NCBI GenBank assembly: GCA_937873455.1
Contig: CALMYG010000168.1
Span: 1 to 64,000 of the forward strand
Direction: 5' to 3'
From: an uncultured Verrucomicrobiota bacterium
GTDB taxonomy: Bacteria; Verrucomicrobiota; Kiritimatiellia; CAIVKH01
DNA: 64,000 nt
The notes beneath the pieces were generated by a model. It saw nothing but the letters and a program-made list of their open reading frames with translations, was not told where the DNA came from and ran no database searches. Both the position numbers and the translations under genes were made by a program. The first letter of the stretch is position 1; each line of letters starts with the position of its first letter. Below are positions 1 to 8,658 of the stretch, piece by piece.

Positions 1-153
1 CTGACCTCTCGGTCGCGCCGCCCGCGACAACACCGCTGGCGGCCCGCTGGGACAAACGACTCCCCGCCGACGGATTCGCGCCTGGCTCAGGTTCGTGAAC
101 AGGTAAGGATGCCTGTGTCACACTGAAGTCAGCCCATAAAGGATGCGCCCGGA
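1..153 (+). repeat. Intergenic repeat family A, copy 1 (cut by window edge)
   Basis: The sequence matches the 3' module of a repeat seen four more times (near 4.5, 11.1, 13.2 and 20.6 kb). The shared core begins GCGCCGCCCGCGACAACACC and ends near ATGCGCCCGG. It carries the sub-type alpha tail (CAGGTAAGGATGCCTG then a GTCACA box), which can fold as GGCA/TGCC-like hairpins. The left end lies outside the window. It lies just downstream of the serine acetyltransferase gene, which is on the minus strand. Function unknown. Confidence 0.85.
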
Positions 154-179
154 AAAACCAACCGGGCGGCCGAATGCTC

Positions 180-1151
180 TTATCCGGCGCCGTCGCCCCG
201 GCGGATGTGAAGCTCGGCATGTTTGGCCGCGACAAAACTGTTGGGCGGGACGCTTTCCATCAGGAATACGTTGCCGCCGATGACCGAGCCCTTCCCGATG
301 ACCGTATCACCACCCAAAATCGTCGCATTGGCGTAAATAACCACATTGTCCTCAACCGTGGGATGCCGCTTGATGTGTTTGATCGGATTTCCGTTTTCAT
401 CCAGTGCGAAACTCCGGGCCCCCAACGTGACGCCCTGATAGATTTTTACGTGGTTGCCGATTTCCGTGGTTTCACCGATGACCACGCCGGTGGCATGATC
501 AATAAAAAAGCCCTCCCCGATCCGGGCCCCCGGGTTGATGTCCACGCCGGTCCGCGCATGCGTCCATTCACTCATGATGCGCGGCACCAGCGGCACGTTG
601 AGCTTGTACAACTCGTGGGCCAGGCGATGGGTCGCCACCGCCAACAACCCCGGATAAGCAAGCTTAACCTCGGCATAGGTAAGCGCCGCCGGATCGCCCC
701 GGTATGCTGCCCGGATGTCCTGGATCACCAAGCGCCTGACCTCCGGCAAACGCCAGCAGAAATCCGCCATAACCGCGTGCGACTCCCCAGCCACATCGAT
801 TTTCGGGCAGCGCTTGCCCTCCACGCAAGCGGCCTCACCTTTCCACCGAAACGGGATCGCTTTAACCACTTCCTTCTCAAGTATGGCGGCCCCCTTGGTC
901 ATCTTGTCTTTCAAGAACGCTTTCAAGGGCTTCTTCAATTCCAAGGCCTCGGTATCGAACTTGCCGGGCAGGATGACATCCAGGAAAAGTTGAAGCGCCT
1001 CCACCACCCGCTTGGGATTCGGGTAGCCGAGCATCAACCCGTCCGGACGATCCCCGCCATCGTCATGAAACATCAGCAGCAGGGAGTCGACGACCTCCTC
1101 CTGTAACTTAAGACCGGCCATGCGTTTTAAGGGTTTGATTTTTTTAACCAT
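180..1151 (-). CDS. cysE: Serine O-acetyltransferase, EpsC/CysE type
   Basis: Makes O-acetylserine from serine and acetyl-CoA, the first step of cysteine synthesis, in the cytoplasm. The C-terminal half is a left-handed beta-helix of hexapeptide repeats with the family's conserved run DINPGARIG, then IDHATGVVIGETTEIG containing the catalytic histidine-aspartate region. At 323 residues it is longer than enterobacterial CysE, with an N-terminal helical extension of about 150 residues, as in the EpsC-type forms. The ATG at 1151 (MVKKIKPLK) is preferred over an upstream frame extension to 1211 because the extension has no family-like sequence. No clear Shine-Dalgarno is visible. Downstream is only repeat copy 1. 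Family assignment is firm; pathway role is inferred from the family. Confidence 0.93.
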   Translation of the reverse strand: MVKKIKPLKRMAGLKLQEEVVDSLLLMFHDDGGDRPDGLMLGYPNPKRVVEALQLFLDVILPGKFDTEALELKKPLKAFLKDKMTKGAAILEKEVVKAIPFRWKGEAACVEGKRCPKIDVAGESHAVMADFCWRLPEVRRLVIQDIRAAYRGDPAALTYAEVKLAYPGLLAVATHRLAHELYKLNVPLVPRIMSEWTHARTGVDINPGARIGEGFFIDHATGVVIGETTEIGNHVKIYQGVTLGARSFALDENGNPIKHIKRHPTVEDNVVIYANATILGGDTVIGKGSVIGGNVFLMESVPPNSFVAAKHAELHIRRGDGAG

Positions 1152-1300
1152 GCCGTGGACTATACCCGGTCTGTGAATTTGCACAATCCCGCAAACAAAA
1201 AACAGACGCATCGACGATGGTTGACGCCAAACGCCCCGCCGCGGGCGATGAAACGGTGGTTAACCATCGCGGGTGCGTCGGCACACCCTAGGTGGCACCC

Positions 1301-2080
1301 ATGAAAATAATATCCCGCGTCATCATCGTCCTTGTCGTTCTGGCCTTGATCCCCATGCTGTTTAGCAACCGGTGGCTTACCCGGTTGGCCGTGGACCGGA
1401 TTGAGCAGGAAACCGGATTTCAGGTTGCCTTTGGGGAGTTGCATGTCGGTCTGTTGCGCCCGGTTATCCGGATTCAGGACCTGGTGTTATCCAATCCACC
1501 GGACTACCCCCATCCGGAGGCCCTGGTCGTCCGCGAAGTATACGTGCATTATAACCGCCTGTCCTTGTTGACCGACACCATCCGCCTGAACGAATTGCGC
1601 CTGGATGTTCCCCGGGTGGTCATGGTGCGCCCGCAGGAGGGCGGAAGCAACATCGAGGATCTTACCCGGGCCGGCCGCTCCAAACCAGACAGCCCTCAAC
1701 CAACCCCACCCCCTGCCCCCGAGCCGCGAACCTCACCGACCGAACCCGTCGCGGCGGAACCGGCCAAGTCAAAGCGACATGTGGAAATCGACCAACTCAC
1801 CGTGAAGCTTGGCGAAATGGAAGTGCGCCAGTACGTTCCCCGCGGCTCGGAACCAATTGTCATGACCGTGCCGATCGGATTCGACCGTTCGTACCAGAAT
1901 GTCACCAACGTGCAGGAGGTCGGCCGACAAATCGCCGTCGAGCTGCTGGCGCGTTCCACGGTCGGCGTGCTGGGAAATCTGGATCAGGTACTTAAACAGG
2001 TAACCGATGAGTCCGGCAAACTGGACGCCAATGTGAAAGATCAACTCAAGGAACTGCGCAACATGTTCCGCAACAAATAA
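1301..2080 (+). CDS. AsmA-like membrane-anchored protein
   Basis: A protein of 259 residues with one N-terminal membrane segment (IISRVIIVLVVLALIPML), then a region like the start of AsmA/DUF748 proteins (RLAVDRIEQETGFQVAFGEL, then strands with RIQDLVLSNP). AsmA-like proteins sit in the inner membrane with a periplasmic body and are linked to lipid transport or outer-membrane homeostasis. A proline-rich linker (about residues 127-145) separates this from a C-terminal domain ending in a charged helix. It is much shorter than typical AsmA and holds only one repeat-like module. The ATG at 1301 has AGGTGG five bases upstream, so it is chosen over the GTG at 1292. The gap to the next gene is 15 bases, so the two may be co-transcribed. 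Confidence 0.65.
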   Translation: MKIISRVIIVLVVLALIPMLFSNRWLTRLAVDRIEQETGFQVAFGELHVGLLRPVIRIQDLVLSNPPDYPHPEALVVREVYVHYNRLSLLTDTIRLNELRLDVPRVVMVRPQEGGSNIEDLTRAGRSKPDSPQPTPPPAPEPRTSPTEPVAAEPAKSKRHVEIDQLTVKLGEMEVRQYVPRGSEPIVMTVPIGFDRSYQNVTNVQEVGRQIAVELLARSTVGVLGNLDQVLKQVTDESGKLDANVKDQLKELRNMFRNK

Positions 2081-2095
2081 CGCGCACCGCCCGCC

Positions 2096-3928
2096 ATGTC
2101 CGCATCCTCCACCTACTCCAATGAATATTACGCCCGCTACCAGGCGCTGAAGCGGAATACCGGCAAAACGCCGAAAGTGAGTCCGGATCGCCTGCGTCAA
2201 AACGCGCTGTCCGCCTCCGAAGGTTGGTTGGATCAGCCCAAGGACTTCGACTGGCTGGAAAAAAATATTCCCTGCCAAGCCGCCTGTCCGGCCGGCACGG
2301 ACATTCCCGGCTATCTGGACGCCATCGCCCAGGGGCGTTACGAAGAAGCCTACCGCATCAATTTGCGGGACAATGTATTCCCGGCCGTGTTGGGCCGGGT
2401 TTGCACCCGCCCCTGCGAACCAGCCTGTCGTCATGGCTGGGAAGGCCTGGGCGAACCGGTGGCCATCTGCTTTTCCAAACGTTCCGCCGCCGATTTCATG
2501 CAAGGCGACGAACCCATCGTACTTGACCCGGTATTTCCTCCTTCCGGCAAGAAGGTCATCGTCATCGGCGCCGGTGCGGCCGGACTCGCCGCCGCGCGCG
2601 AATTGGCCCTGCTCGGGCATGCCGTAACCGTGCTCGAACAACACGACGAGCCGGGCGGCATGATGATCCAGGGAATTCCGGAATTCCGCCTTCCCCGCGC
2701 CTGGGTGCGCCGGGAGATTGAACAAATCCGGCGGGTCGGCGTGCATATCGAATGTGGCGTGGTCGTCGGTCGCGACCGAACCTTGTCCGATGTAATGACC
2801 GCCGCGGATGCCGTCATTCTCGCCGCCGGTACCATGACACCGGTACGCTTGGACCTCCCCGGCGCTGACCTGCCCGGCATACAAGCCGGCCTCACCTTTT
2901 TACAGCAAGCCAACCGTGGCGAAAACGTACAGGTCGGGAAACGTGTCGCGGTCATTGGTGGCGGCTTCACCGCCGTCGATTGCGCGCGGATGGCCCGCCG
3001 CCTCGGGGCATCCGAGGTGACCGTCTATTACCGACGCACCGAAAAAGAGATGTACATCACGCCGGGAGAAGTCGAGGAAATGCGTCACGAAGGTATTGCG
3101 TTTGTGCCGCAATCCCTCCCGGAGGCGTTCATCGGCGACAACACCAGCGGGGTATCCGGACTTCGCCTGGTCCGCACCGAGCCCGGACCGGTGGAGGCCG
3201 GTGGCCGTCGCAGCTTTGTCGTGGCGCCGAATCGTGCATTTACCGTCGAAGCCGACACCGTACTGCTGGCCATTGGACAGCAACGTGATGAGCACTGGCT
3301 CGGTGAATTCAAACATGCGGTCGCCGCCTGCCAGAATCATGCCGCCTCAACCGCGCGACTTTTCGTCGCCGGCGATTACCTGAATGGCGCCGGATCCTTG
3401 ATTGATGCCGTCGCCAGTGGAAAATCATGCGCCCGGATCGTCGACGTCTTTCTGACTGGCGAACATCGCGTACGGGACTTGGGTTGGGTCGAACCGGCCG
3501 CGGCCACCGGGCGAACCCGGGACATGGATGACATCCCCCGTCAACCCATGCCGGCGCTGCCGGTCGCCGACCGCGCCATGCACGCCGAAGTGGAGAGCGG
3601 ATTTTCCGGTGAAACCGCCCAAACCGAAACCCGCCGCTGCTACTTGTGTCATTACAAATACGAGATCGACAACGACTTGTGCATTTATTGCGACCGCTGC
3701 CTCAAGGTCAAGCCGGTTGAAGGTTGCATCGTGAAGGTCAAAAACCTGCTTTACGATGAGGCGGGTCGGATTACCGGTTACGAACCCTCCACCAGTAGCA
3801 AAGATTACAACATGCTGTATATTGACCAGTCGCAATGCATTCGATGCGGGGCCTGCCGGGATGTCTGCCCGGTGGAATGCATCTCCTTGCAGAAAGTCAG
3901 CAAGCGTACCGTGTGCGTGGCGACATAA
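2096..3928 (+). CDS. GltD-like NAD(P)/FAD oxidoreductase with C-terminal ferredoxin domain
   Basis: A flavoprotein of 610 residues built like the glutamate synthase small subunit family. An N-terminal Fer4_20-type cysteine domain (CQAACPAGTDIPGYLDAI ... CTRPCEPAC, about residues 58-115) is followed by an FAD-binding GAGAAGLAAA motif near residue 158 and an NAD(P)-binding VIGGGFTAVDCAR motif near 285. The C-terminus adds two more cysteine clusters, CYLCHYKYEIDNDLCIYCDRC and CIRCGACRDVCPVECIS. It probably moves electrons between NAD(P)H and a ferredoxin or partner enzyme. No large GltB-like subunit is adjacent, so the substrate cannot be named. It starts 15 bases after the AsmA-like gene; no strong ribosome-binding site is seen. 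Confidence 0.85.
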   Translation: MSASSTYSNEYYARYQALKRNTGKTPKVSPDRLRQNALSASEGWLDQPKDFDWLEKNIPCQAACPAGTDIPGYLDAIAQGRYEEAYRINLRDNVFPAVLGRVCTRPCEPACRHGWEGLGEPVAICFSKRSAADFMQGDEPIVLDPVFPPSGKKVIVIGAGAAGLAAARELALLGHAVTVLEQHDEPGGMMIQGIPEFRLPRAWVRREIEQIRRVGVHIECGVVVGRDRTLSDVMTAADAVILAAGTMTPVRLDLPGADLPGIQAGLTFLQQANRGENVQVGKRVAVIGGGFTAVDCARMARRLGASEVTVYYRRTEKEMYITPGEVEEMRHEGIAFVPQSLPEAFIGDNTSGVSGLRLVRTEPGPVEAGGRRSFVVAPNRAFTVEADTVLLAIGQQRDEHWLGEFKHAVAACQNHAASTARLFVAGDYLNGAGSLIDAVASGKSCARIVDVFLTGEHRVRDLGWVEPAAATGRTRDMDDIPRQPMPALPVADRAMHAEVESGFSGETAQTETRRCYLCHYKYEIDNDLCIYCDRCLKVKPVEGCIVKVKNLLYDEAGRITGYEPSTSSKDYNMLYIDQSQCIRCGACRDVCPVECISLQKVSKRTVCVAT

Positions 3929-3947
3929 CCCTTAAGAGGAAATTGTC

Positions 3948-4478
3948 ATGAAAGGATATCTGGTGCGCTGGTCCATGTTGGGTTTGTTGTTTTCCGCGGC
4001 TCCGGCCGCGCTCGCCGTCAAGGTAGGCGATCCGGTCCCGGATCTGGCCGTGGCCGGAACCGGCGGGTCATCCGTAAATTTACGCAACGGTGACGGGTGG
4101 CGGGTGGTTTTTTTCTACCCCAAAGCCTTTACCCCGGGCTGCAACGCCCAAGCCTGCGGCATGCGCGATTCGTTTCAGGCCTACCTGGATCGTGGCGTAA
4201 CCGTGTTCGGTGTCAGTACGGACTCCCTGAAGACCCAACAGGAATTCAAGGAGAAACACAACCTGCCCTACGAGTTGCTCGCGGACGCCGACAAGGAATT
4301 AAGCCGGGCCTTCAACGTGTTGATGCCATTGGTCGGCTGGCCGAAGCGCACCACCTTCATCATCAATCCCGAAGGAATTGTCACCGATATTATCGACGCG
4401 GTAAATGTGGGCAGTCATGATGCCGATGTCCTCCGCCTCCTGGATGTTCGCGTCGGTGAGACCGACAGCGGCACGTAA
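3948..4478 (+). CDS. Exported Bcp/PrxQ-type peroxiredoxin
   Basis: A thiol peroxidase of 176 residues that would reduce hydrogen peroxide or alkyl hydroperoxides. The catalytic stretch FFYPKAFTPGCNAQACGMRD contains the peroxidatic cysteine (TPGC) and a second cysteine five residues later, the spacing used by atypical two-cysteine Bcp/PrxQ enzymes. The N-terminus (MKGYLVRWSMLGLLFSAAPAALA) looks like a cleavable signal peptide, so the enzyme is likely periplasmic, which is less usual for Bcp. AGAGGA lies upstream of the ATG. It follows the flavoprotein by 19 bases and is probably in the same operon; whether the two cooperate is unknown. Repeat copy 2 follows directly. Confidence 0.9.
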   Translation: MKGYLVRWSMLGLLFSAAPAALAVKVGDPVPDLAVAGTGGSSVNLRNGDGWRVVFFYPKAFTPGCNAQACGMRDSFQAYLDRGVTVFGVSTDSLKTQQEFKEKHNLPYELLADADKELSRAFNVLMPLVGWPKRTTFIINPEGIVTDIIDAVNVGSHDADVLRLLDVRVGETDSGT

Positions 4479-4510
4479 CACGATCAGGGATACGCCCCGC
4501 TTGTAGTTGG

Positions 4511-4650
4511 GCGCCGCCCGCGACAACACCGCTGGCGGCACGCTGGAACAAACGACTCCACGCCGATGGATTCCCCGCATGGCTCAGGTCCGTGCACAGG
4601 CAAGGATGCCTGCGTCACATTCAAGTCAGCCAATAAGCGATGCGCCCGGC
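4511..4650 (+). repeat. Intergenic repeat family A, copy 2
   Basis: Contains the repeat core (GCGCCGCCCGCGACAACACC, then GACTCCACGCCGATGGATTC) and the alpha tail (CAGGCAAGGATGCCTGCGTC), ending in GATGCGCCCGGC. It sits downstream of the peroxiredoxin gene and abuts the MITE-like element. Sub-type alpha is shared with copies 1 and 4. Confidence 0.88.
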
Positions 4651-4660
4651 GCACCCCCGG

Positions 4661-4799
4661 TTGTTGGATGGGCGCATCTCCGAGTTTTGACAAGCCTTGG
4701 TGTAGGCCGACCCTCTGCGGTCGGCGGAGAGGCGCCGGGGACAGAGCCCCGGCCTACAAGGAACCTTTGCACAAACTCGGAGATGCGCCCTTGTTGGAT
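4661..4799. mobile_element. MITE-like element with 18-bp terminal inverted repeats
   Basis: The element proper is 4670-4790 (121 bases). Its ends are a perfect 18-bp inverted repeat, GGGCGCATCTCCGAGTTT (4670-4687) and its complement (4773-4790). It is bounded on both sides by the direct repeat TTGTTGGAT (4661-4669 and 4791-4799), as a 9-bp target duplication would be. The interior is itself palindromic: TGTAGGCCG (from 4701) pairs with CGGCCTACA (ending 4758), with smaller hairpins CCGACC/GGTCGG and GCCGGGG/CCCCGGC inside. There is no coding capacity. A third TTGTTGGAT at 4804-4812 weakens the target-duplication argument. The 407-base gap between genes (4479-4885) otherwise holds only repeat copy 2. 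Confidence 0.7.
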
Positions 4800-4885
4800 T
4801 AGGTTGTTGGATTTCTCTTCCATCCCGAAAGGCGAGCCCTATACTATCGTAACAAACCATTTCCCGATCGCCGCCCGATTTGGCC

Positions 4886-6733
4886 ATGAACGATACACCC
4901 AACAAAAAGCTGTTCAGCTTGACCTCTTCCTCGGCTAAGGCGCCGCTCCGCCAAAAGATGTTTTCCCTGGTCGGCGGTACGGTGGAAAAAGTCCTGGCCA
5001 TTGATCAAATCAATCACATCTATTACACCAGCGCGGAATCGAAAACGCCGGACGAACATTTCGCCGACCGGATTTTGGAAACCATGCGGGTTCAGTACGA
5101 CGTGACCGAAGCCGACATGGCCCGCATTCCCAAGTCCGGCCCGGTGGTCGTCGTAGCCAATCATCCGTTCGGCGGACTCGAAGGCTTGATCCTGGCCTCC
5201 ATTCTCAAAACCGTCCGACCGGACGTCAAACTCATGGCCAACTTCCTGCTCGAACGCATTCCCGACCTGCGCGACTTTTTCATCTTCGTTGATCCGTTCG
5301 GCCGCGCGGAATCGGCCAAGAGCAACATCAAGCCGCTGAAGGAAACCATGGCCTGGTTGCGGGCCGGCGGGATGCTCGGGGTCTTCCCGGCCGGTGAAGT
5401 CTCCCATATTGATATCCGCAAGGGCGGCATTGTTGATCCGACATGGAGTCCAACGATTGCCCGCATCGTGAAAAAAACCGGCGCTCCGGTATTACCGGTC
5501 TATTTTGTCGGCTCCAACAGCTTGACCTTCCAGTTGCTCGGCCTCGTGCATCCCCGGTTGCGCACCGCCATGCTGCCCCATGAGTTCATCAACAAAAGCA
5601 ACCGCACCATCCATGCCCGCATCGGCAGCTTGATTCCCCACGCCAAATTGGCCGACCTGGACGAAGCCGCGCTTATGGATTACATCCGGATGCGGACCTA
5701 CCACCTCAAAGACCGCAAAAAAGAGAAGGGGCAAAAAAAAAGAGTTTGGTCCCTCCCGGTGAGAATTGCCGCGCCGAAGTCGGAGATGACGCCGGTGGTG
5801 GAGGCGGAACCGCCGGAAATGCTCATCCGTGAACTGGCCTCGCTTGCTCCGGAACACAAACTGTTGGAAAGCGGCGGCCTATCAGCCTATTTCGCGTATT
5901 CGCGTCAAATCCCCCACATCCTGAGGGAAATTGGACGTCTTCGGGAAATCACCTTCCGCGAGGTGAATGAGGGCACCGGATCGGCCATCGATCTCGACCG
6001 GTTCGACGACTACTACATCCACGTTTTTATCTGGAGCGAGGCCAAGCAGGAGGTCGTCGGCGCCTATCGACTCGGAAAGACCGACGTGATTCTTGAGCAA
6101 CTCGGCAAACGCGGCTTGTACACCAGCACCTTGTTCAAGTACCGGAAAAAGCTGCTCAAACGCATCAGTCCGGCCCTGGAGATGGGCCGTTCGTTCATCC
6201 GCAAAGAATACCAACGTAACTATTCCTCCCTGCTCATGCTCTGGAAAGGCCTTGCGCATTACATCGCCCGCCATCCGGACTACAAAATTCTCTTCGGTCC
6301 GGTCAGCATCAACTCCGAGTACCAATCGTTATCCCGCCAGTTGCTGGTCGGCTTTCTCAAGCAAAACGAATCGCTGCCCGATCTCGCCAAACTGGTCAAG
6401 CCCCGCAAACCGATGCGCATGAACCCGATCAAAAAGTGGAAACTGCGGAAAATGCGCACCTCGGTCAAAAGCCTCGATGAAGTGGAGTCGCTCATTGGCG
6501 ATATCGAGACCGACCTTACCGGTATTCCCATCCTGCTCCGGCAGTACCTTCGCCTCGGCGGCAAGTTGCTGGCGTTTAACATCGATCCCGATTTCAGCTA
6601 CGTGCTCGACGGTTTGATCCTCGTGGACTTGACGAAAACCGACGCCAAAGTAATGGAGCGGTATATGGGCCGCGAGCAAACCCGGCAATTCCTTGCCCAC
6701 CACGGCATCAACCCATCCACGTCACATGGATAG
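4886..6733 (+). CDS. Fused lysophospholipid acyltransferase / GNAT-type acyltransferase (OlsF-like)
   Basis: A protein of 615 residues with two acyltransferase halves. The N-terminal half (about residues 70-270) is a PlsC-like domain with the active-site variant NHPFGGLEG and the downstream FPAGEVS block. The C-terminal half (about residues 310-600) resembles the OlsB/hemolysin-type acyl-ACP N-acyltransferase, with the typical EMGRSFIRKEYQRNYSSL and LFGPVSINSEYQSLSRQLL stretches. The combination matches OlsF-type enzymes that make ornithine lipids by sequential acylation; product identity is inferred. It would act at the inner membrane surface. The ATG at 4886 is preferred over TTG at 4880. 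The stop overlaps the start of the next gene by eight bases, so the two are probably translationally coupled. Confidence 0.82.
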   Translation: MNDTPNKKLFSLTSSSAKAPLRQKMFSLVGGTVEKVLAIDQINHIYYTSAESKTPDEHFADRILETMRVQYDVTEADMARIPKSGPVVVVANHPFGGLEGLILASILKTVRPDVKLMANFLLERIPDLRDFFIFVDPFGRAESAKSNIKPLKETMAWLRAGGMLGVFPAGEVSHIDIRKGGIVDPTWSPTIARIVKKTGAPVLPVYFVGSNSLTFQLLGLVHPRLRTAMLPHEFINKSNRTIHARIGSLIPHAKLADLDEAALMDYIRMRTYHLKDRKKEKGQKKRVWSLPVRIAAPKSEMTPVVEAEPPEMLIRELASLAPEHKLLESGGLSAYFAYSRQIPHILREIGRLREITFREVNEGTGSAIDLDRFDDYYIHVFIWSEAKQEVVGAYRLGKTDVILEQLGKRGLYTSTLFKYRKKLLKRISPALEMGRSFIRKEYQRNYSSLLMLWKGLAHYIARHPDYKILFGPVSINSEYQSLSRQLLVGFLKQNESLPDLAKLVKPRKPMRMNPIKKWKLRKMRTSVKSLDEVESLIGDIETDLTGIPILLRQYLRLGGKLLAFNIDPDFSYVLDGLILVDLTKTDAKVMERYMGREQTRQFLAHHGINPSTSHG

Positions 6734-7712
6734 CCGCCGGTCGCGCCGGCGCTACCGGTTTCATCCCGCCTGGCGAGCCGCCCTCCCACTGCTTATCATC
6801 GGCCTTGCTTCGTGCCGCAGCCCGCGGGTTCCGATGGATATCCCCTGGTCGGGATGGCATCAGCACGAGGAAACCGTAGACCAACACCTGCGACCCTTCT
6901 GGACCTATGTGCCCGCGAGCTTGAATACCACGGGCCACGTTCCCGTGGTGATCGTTTTACACGGGGGCGGCCAAACGCCGGAAGACATCATGAAAATCAC
7001 CCGGTTCAACGACCTCGCGGATCGCTACGGATTTATCGTCGTCTACCCTTCCGGCACCGGAACCAACCCCCGACGACTGTATTGGAACGTCCTGCTATCG
7101 CGGACCTTCGCCACCCAGAAAAGCATTGATGATTTCACCTACCTCGACCGCGTACTCCACAGGCTGAAATCCCAGCTACCGGTGGACGAGAAGGCGATCT
7201 TCGCCGCCGGTTTTTGCCAAGGCGCCATGCTCGCCTATCGACTGGCCTGCGACGAACAATGGTCGCATCGCCTCGCCGCGATCGCGGCAGTGGCCGGGGT
7301 GATGACCGTCGCCCCGGACGATTGCCGCGCGGAACGGCTGGTCCCGATTCTGTCGTTTCACGGGCGACGCGACCCCTTCAGCCGTTTTGATGGCGGCATC
7401 GCGGAAAAGGCGCCGCGCCTGGATCGTGTTTCACGCCCGGGCGTCCCGGAAACTATCGCCTTCTGGACCGGGCGCGGCGGCTTGACCGCGCCTCCGGACA
7501 CCTCGGCAAGCCGGGGCGATGCCCGGGTATCCCACTACGGTCCGGATGAAAATGGCTATGAAGTGATTTCCTGGGTGCTGGATAACGGCGGCCATACCTG
7601 GCCCGGAGGGTATCACGTCCTGCCCGAATGGATGGTCGGCCCGGTAAATCGGGATATCCATGCCGGCAACCTCATCTGGCAGTTTTTCAGCCGGCACCGG
7701 CTTATAAATTGA
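6726..7712 (+). CDS. Lipoprotein esterase of the LpqC/PHB depolymerase family, Cys at the nucleophile site
   Basis: An alpha/beta hydrolase of 328 residues related to poly(3-hydroxybutyrate) depolymerases and feruloyl esterases. A basic N-terminus and hydrophobic stretch end in a lipobox-like LASC, so it is probably a lipoprotein. Family marks are VVIVLHGGGQTPEDIM (oxyanion hole), ADRYGFIVVYPSGTG, the nucleophile elbow AGFCQGAMLAYRLA, and a C-terminal NGGHTWPGG with the catalytic histidine. The elbow reads GFCQG where the family normally has G-x-S-x-G, so Cys replaces Ser. The start overlaps the stop of the acyltransferase gene. The natural substrate cannot be told from sequence. About 136 bases follow with nothing recognisable. 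Confidence 0.82.
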   Translation: MDSRRSRRRYRFHPAWRAALPLLIIGLASCRSPRVPMDIPWSGWHQHEETVDQHLRPFWTYVPASLNTTGHVPVVIVLHGGGQTPEDIMKITRFNDLADRYGFIVVYPSGTGTNPRRLYWNVLLSRTFATQKSIDDFTYLDRVLHRLKSQLPVDEKAIFAAGFCQGAMLAYRLACDEQWSHRLAAIAAVAGVMTVAPDDCRAERLVPILSFHGRRDPFSRFDGGIAEKAPRLDRVSRPGVPETIAFWTGRGGLTAPPDTSASRGDARVSHYGPDENGYEVISWVLDNGGHTWPGGYHVLPEWMVGPVNRDIHAGNLIWQFFSRHRLIN

Positions 7713-7848
7713 AAACAGCCTCGCCCTTCTAGTGGACATCTTGATCGAACTTGAGGACGCAACTGACGGCTCGCGTTTCTGAAGATTTCTCTCGTATCGC
7801 TACTTCAAGGAACTTGACCTCCTCGCGACCTCGGGACATGATGTTCAC

Positions 7849-8658
7849 ATGCAATACATTCGCAAAACCCTACCGGTCGTTCTCACCATTGCCGGCTCTG
7901 ATTCAAGCGGAGGAGCGGGCATTCAAGCCGACCTGAAAACCTTTTCGGCGTTAAATGTCTATGGCGCCTCCGCGCTAACGTGTATTACCGCCCAAAATCC
8001 GGGACGGGTCAGCGGCATTGCCGCCGTCGCGGCGGACATGGTGTCCAAACAAATTCAAGCGGTTTGCGATGCGTTCCCGGTAGCGGCGGCAAAAACCGGC
8101 ATGTTGTACAGCGCGGATATTATCCGGGCGGTTGCCGAAGCCGACGTGCGGCAGGGCATCCCGATTCTGGTCGTGGATCCCGTCATGGTTGCGGTATCCG
8201 GCGCGCGCTTGCTGCAAGCCGACGCCGTTTCCGCGTTGTGCGACGACCTCCTCCCCCAAGCCCGGGTGATCACCCCGAATCTGCACGAGGCGGAAATCCT
8301 GATCGGTCATAGCATCTCCAACGTCGATGAGTTACGGCGCGCCGCCCATGAAATCGGCGACAAATTTGACGTGGCCTGCGTGGCCAAAGGCGGGAATCTC
8401 GGCGGCGATGATGTGGTGGATGTTCTCTACGACGAAGGCGATGAGTTCCTTTTCAAGGGCCCGCGTATTCATGCCGCACAAAGCCACGGCGCCGGCTGCT
8501 CGTTTTCCGCCGCCCTGACCGCTTACCTGGGAAAAGGCCTCATGATTCAGGAAGCCACCGAGCGGGCGAAGCAATTTGTCAGCGATGCCCTGCAGTACGG
8601 CTTGCAAATTGGTGAACATCGCCCCCTGAATTTCTTTCATGGCGTCACCTTGCCATGA
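7849..8658 (+). CDS. thiD: Hydroxymethylpyrimidine (phosphate) kinase
   Basis: Phosphorylates hydroxymethylpyrimidine and its monophosphate in thiamine synthesis or salvage. It has 269 residues, the normal length. Diagnostic segments are VLTIAGSDSSGGAGIQADLK at the N-terminus, VVDPVMVAVSG near residue 110, the VITPNLHEAEIL block, and the anion-hole/catalytic HGAGCSFSAALTAYL near residue 212 in the ribokinase fold. It is soluble and cytoplasmic. It overlaps the ComEC gene by 20 bases. No thiamine riboswitch was recognised upstream, and no other thiamine gene is next to it. The YjbQ gene at 20 kb belongs to a family with thiamine-phosphate synthase activity but is not linked. Confidence 0.93.
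   Translation: MQYIRKTLPVVLTIAGSDSSGGAGIQADLKTFSALNVYGASALTCITAQNPGRVSGIAAVAADMVSKQIQAVCDAFPVAAAKTGMLYSADIIRAVAEADVRQGIPILVVDPVMVAVSGARLLQADAVSALCDDLLPQARVITPNLHEAEILIGHSISNVDELRRAAHEIGDKFDVACVAKGGNLGGDDVVDVLYDEGDEFLFKGPRIHAAQSHGAGCSFSAALTAYLGKGLMIQEATERAKQFVSDALQYGLQIGEHRPLNFFHGVTLP

Noticed and set aside
7751..7936. Small gene upstream of thiD
   Set aside because: It overlaps thiD in another frame, has no ribosome-binding site and resembles no family.
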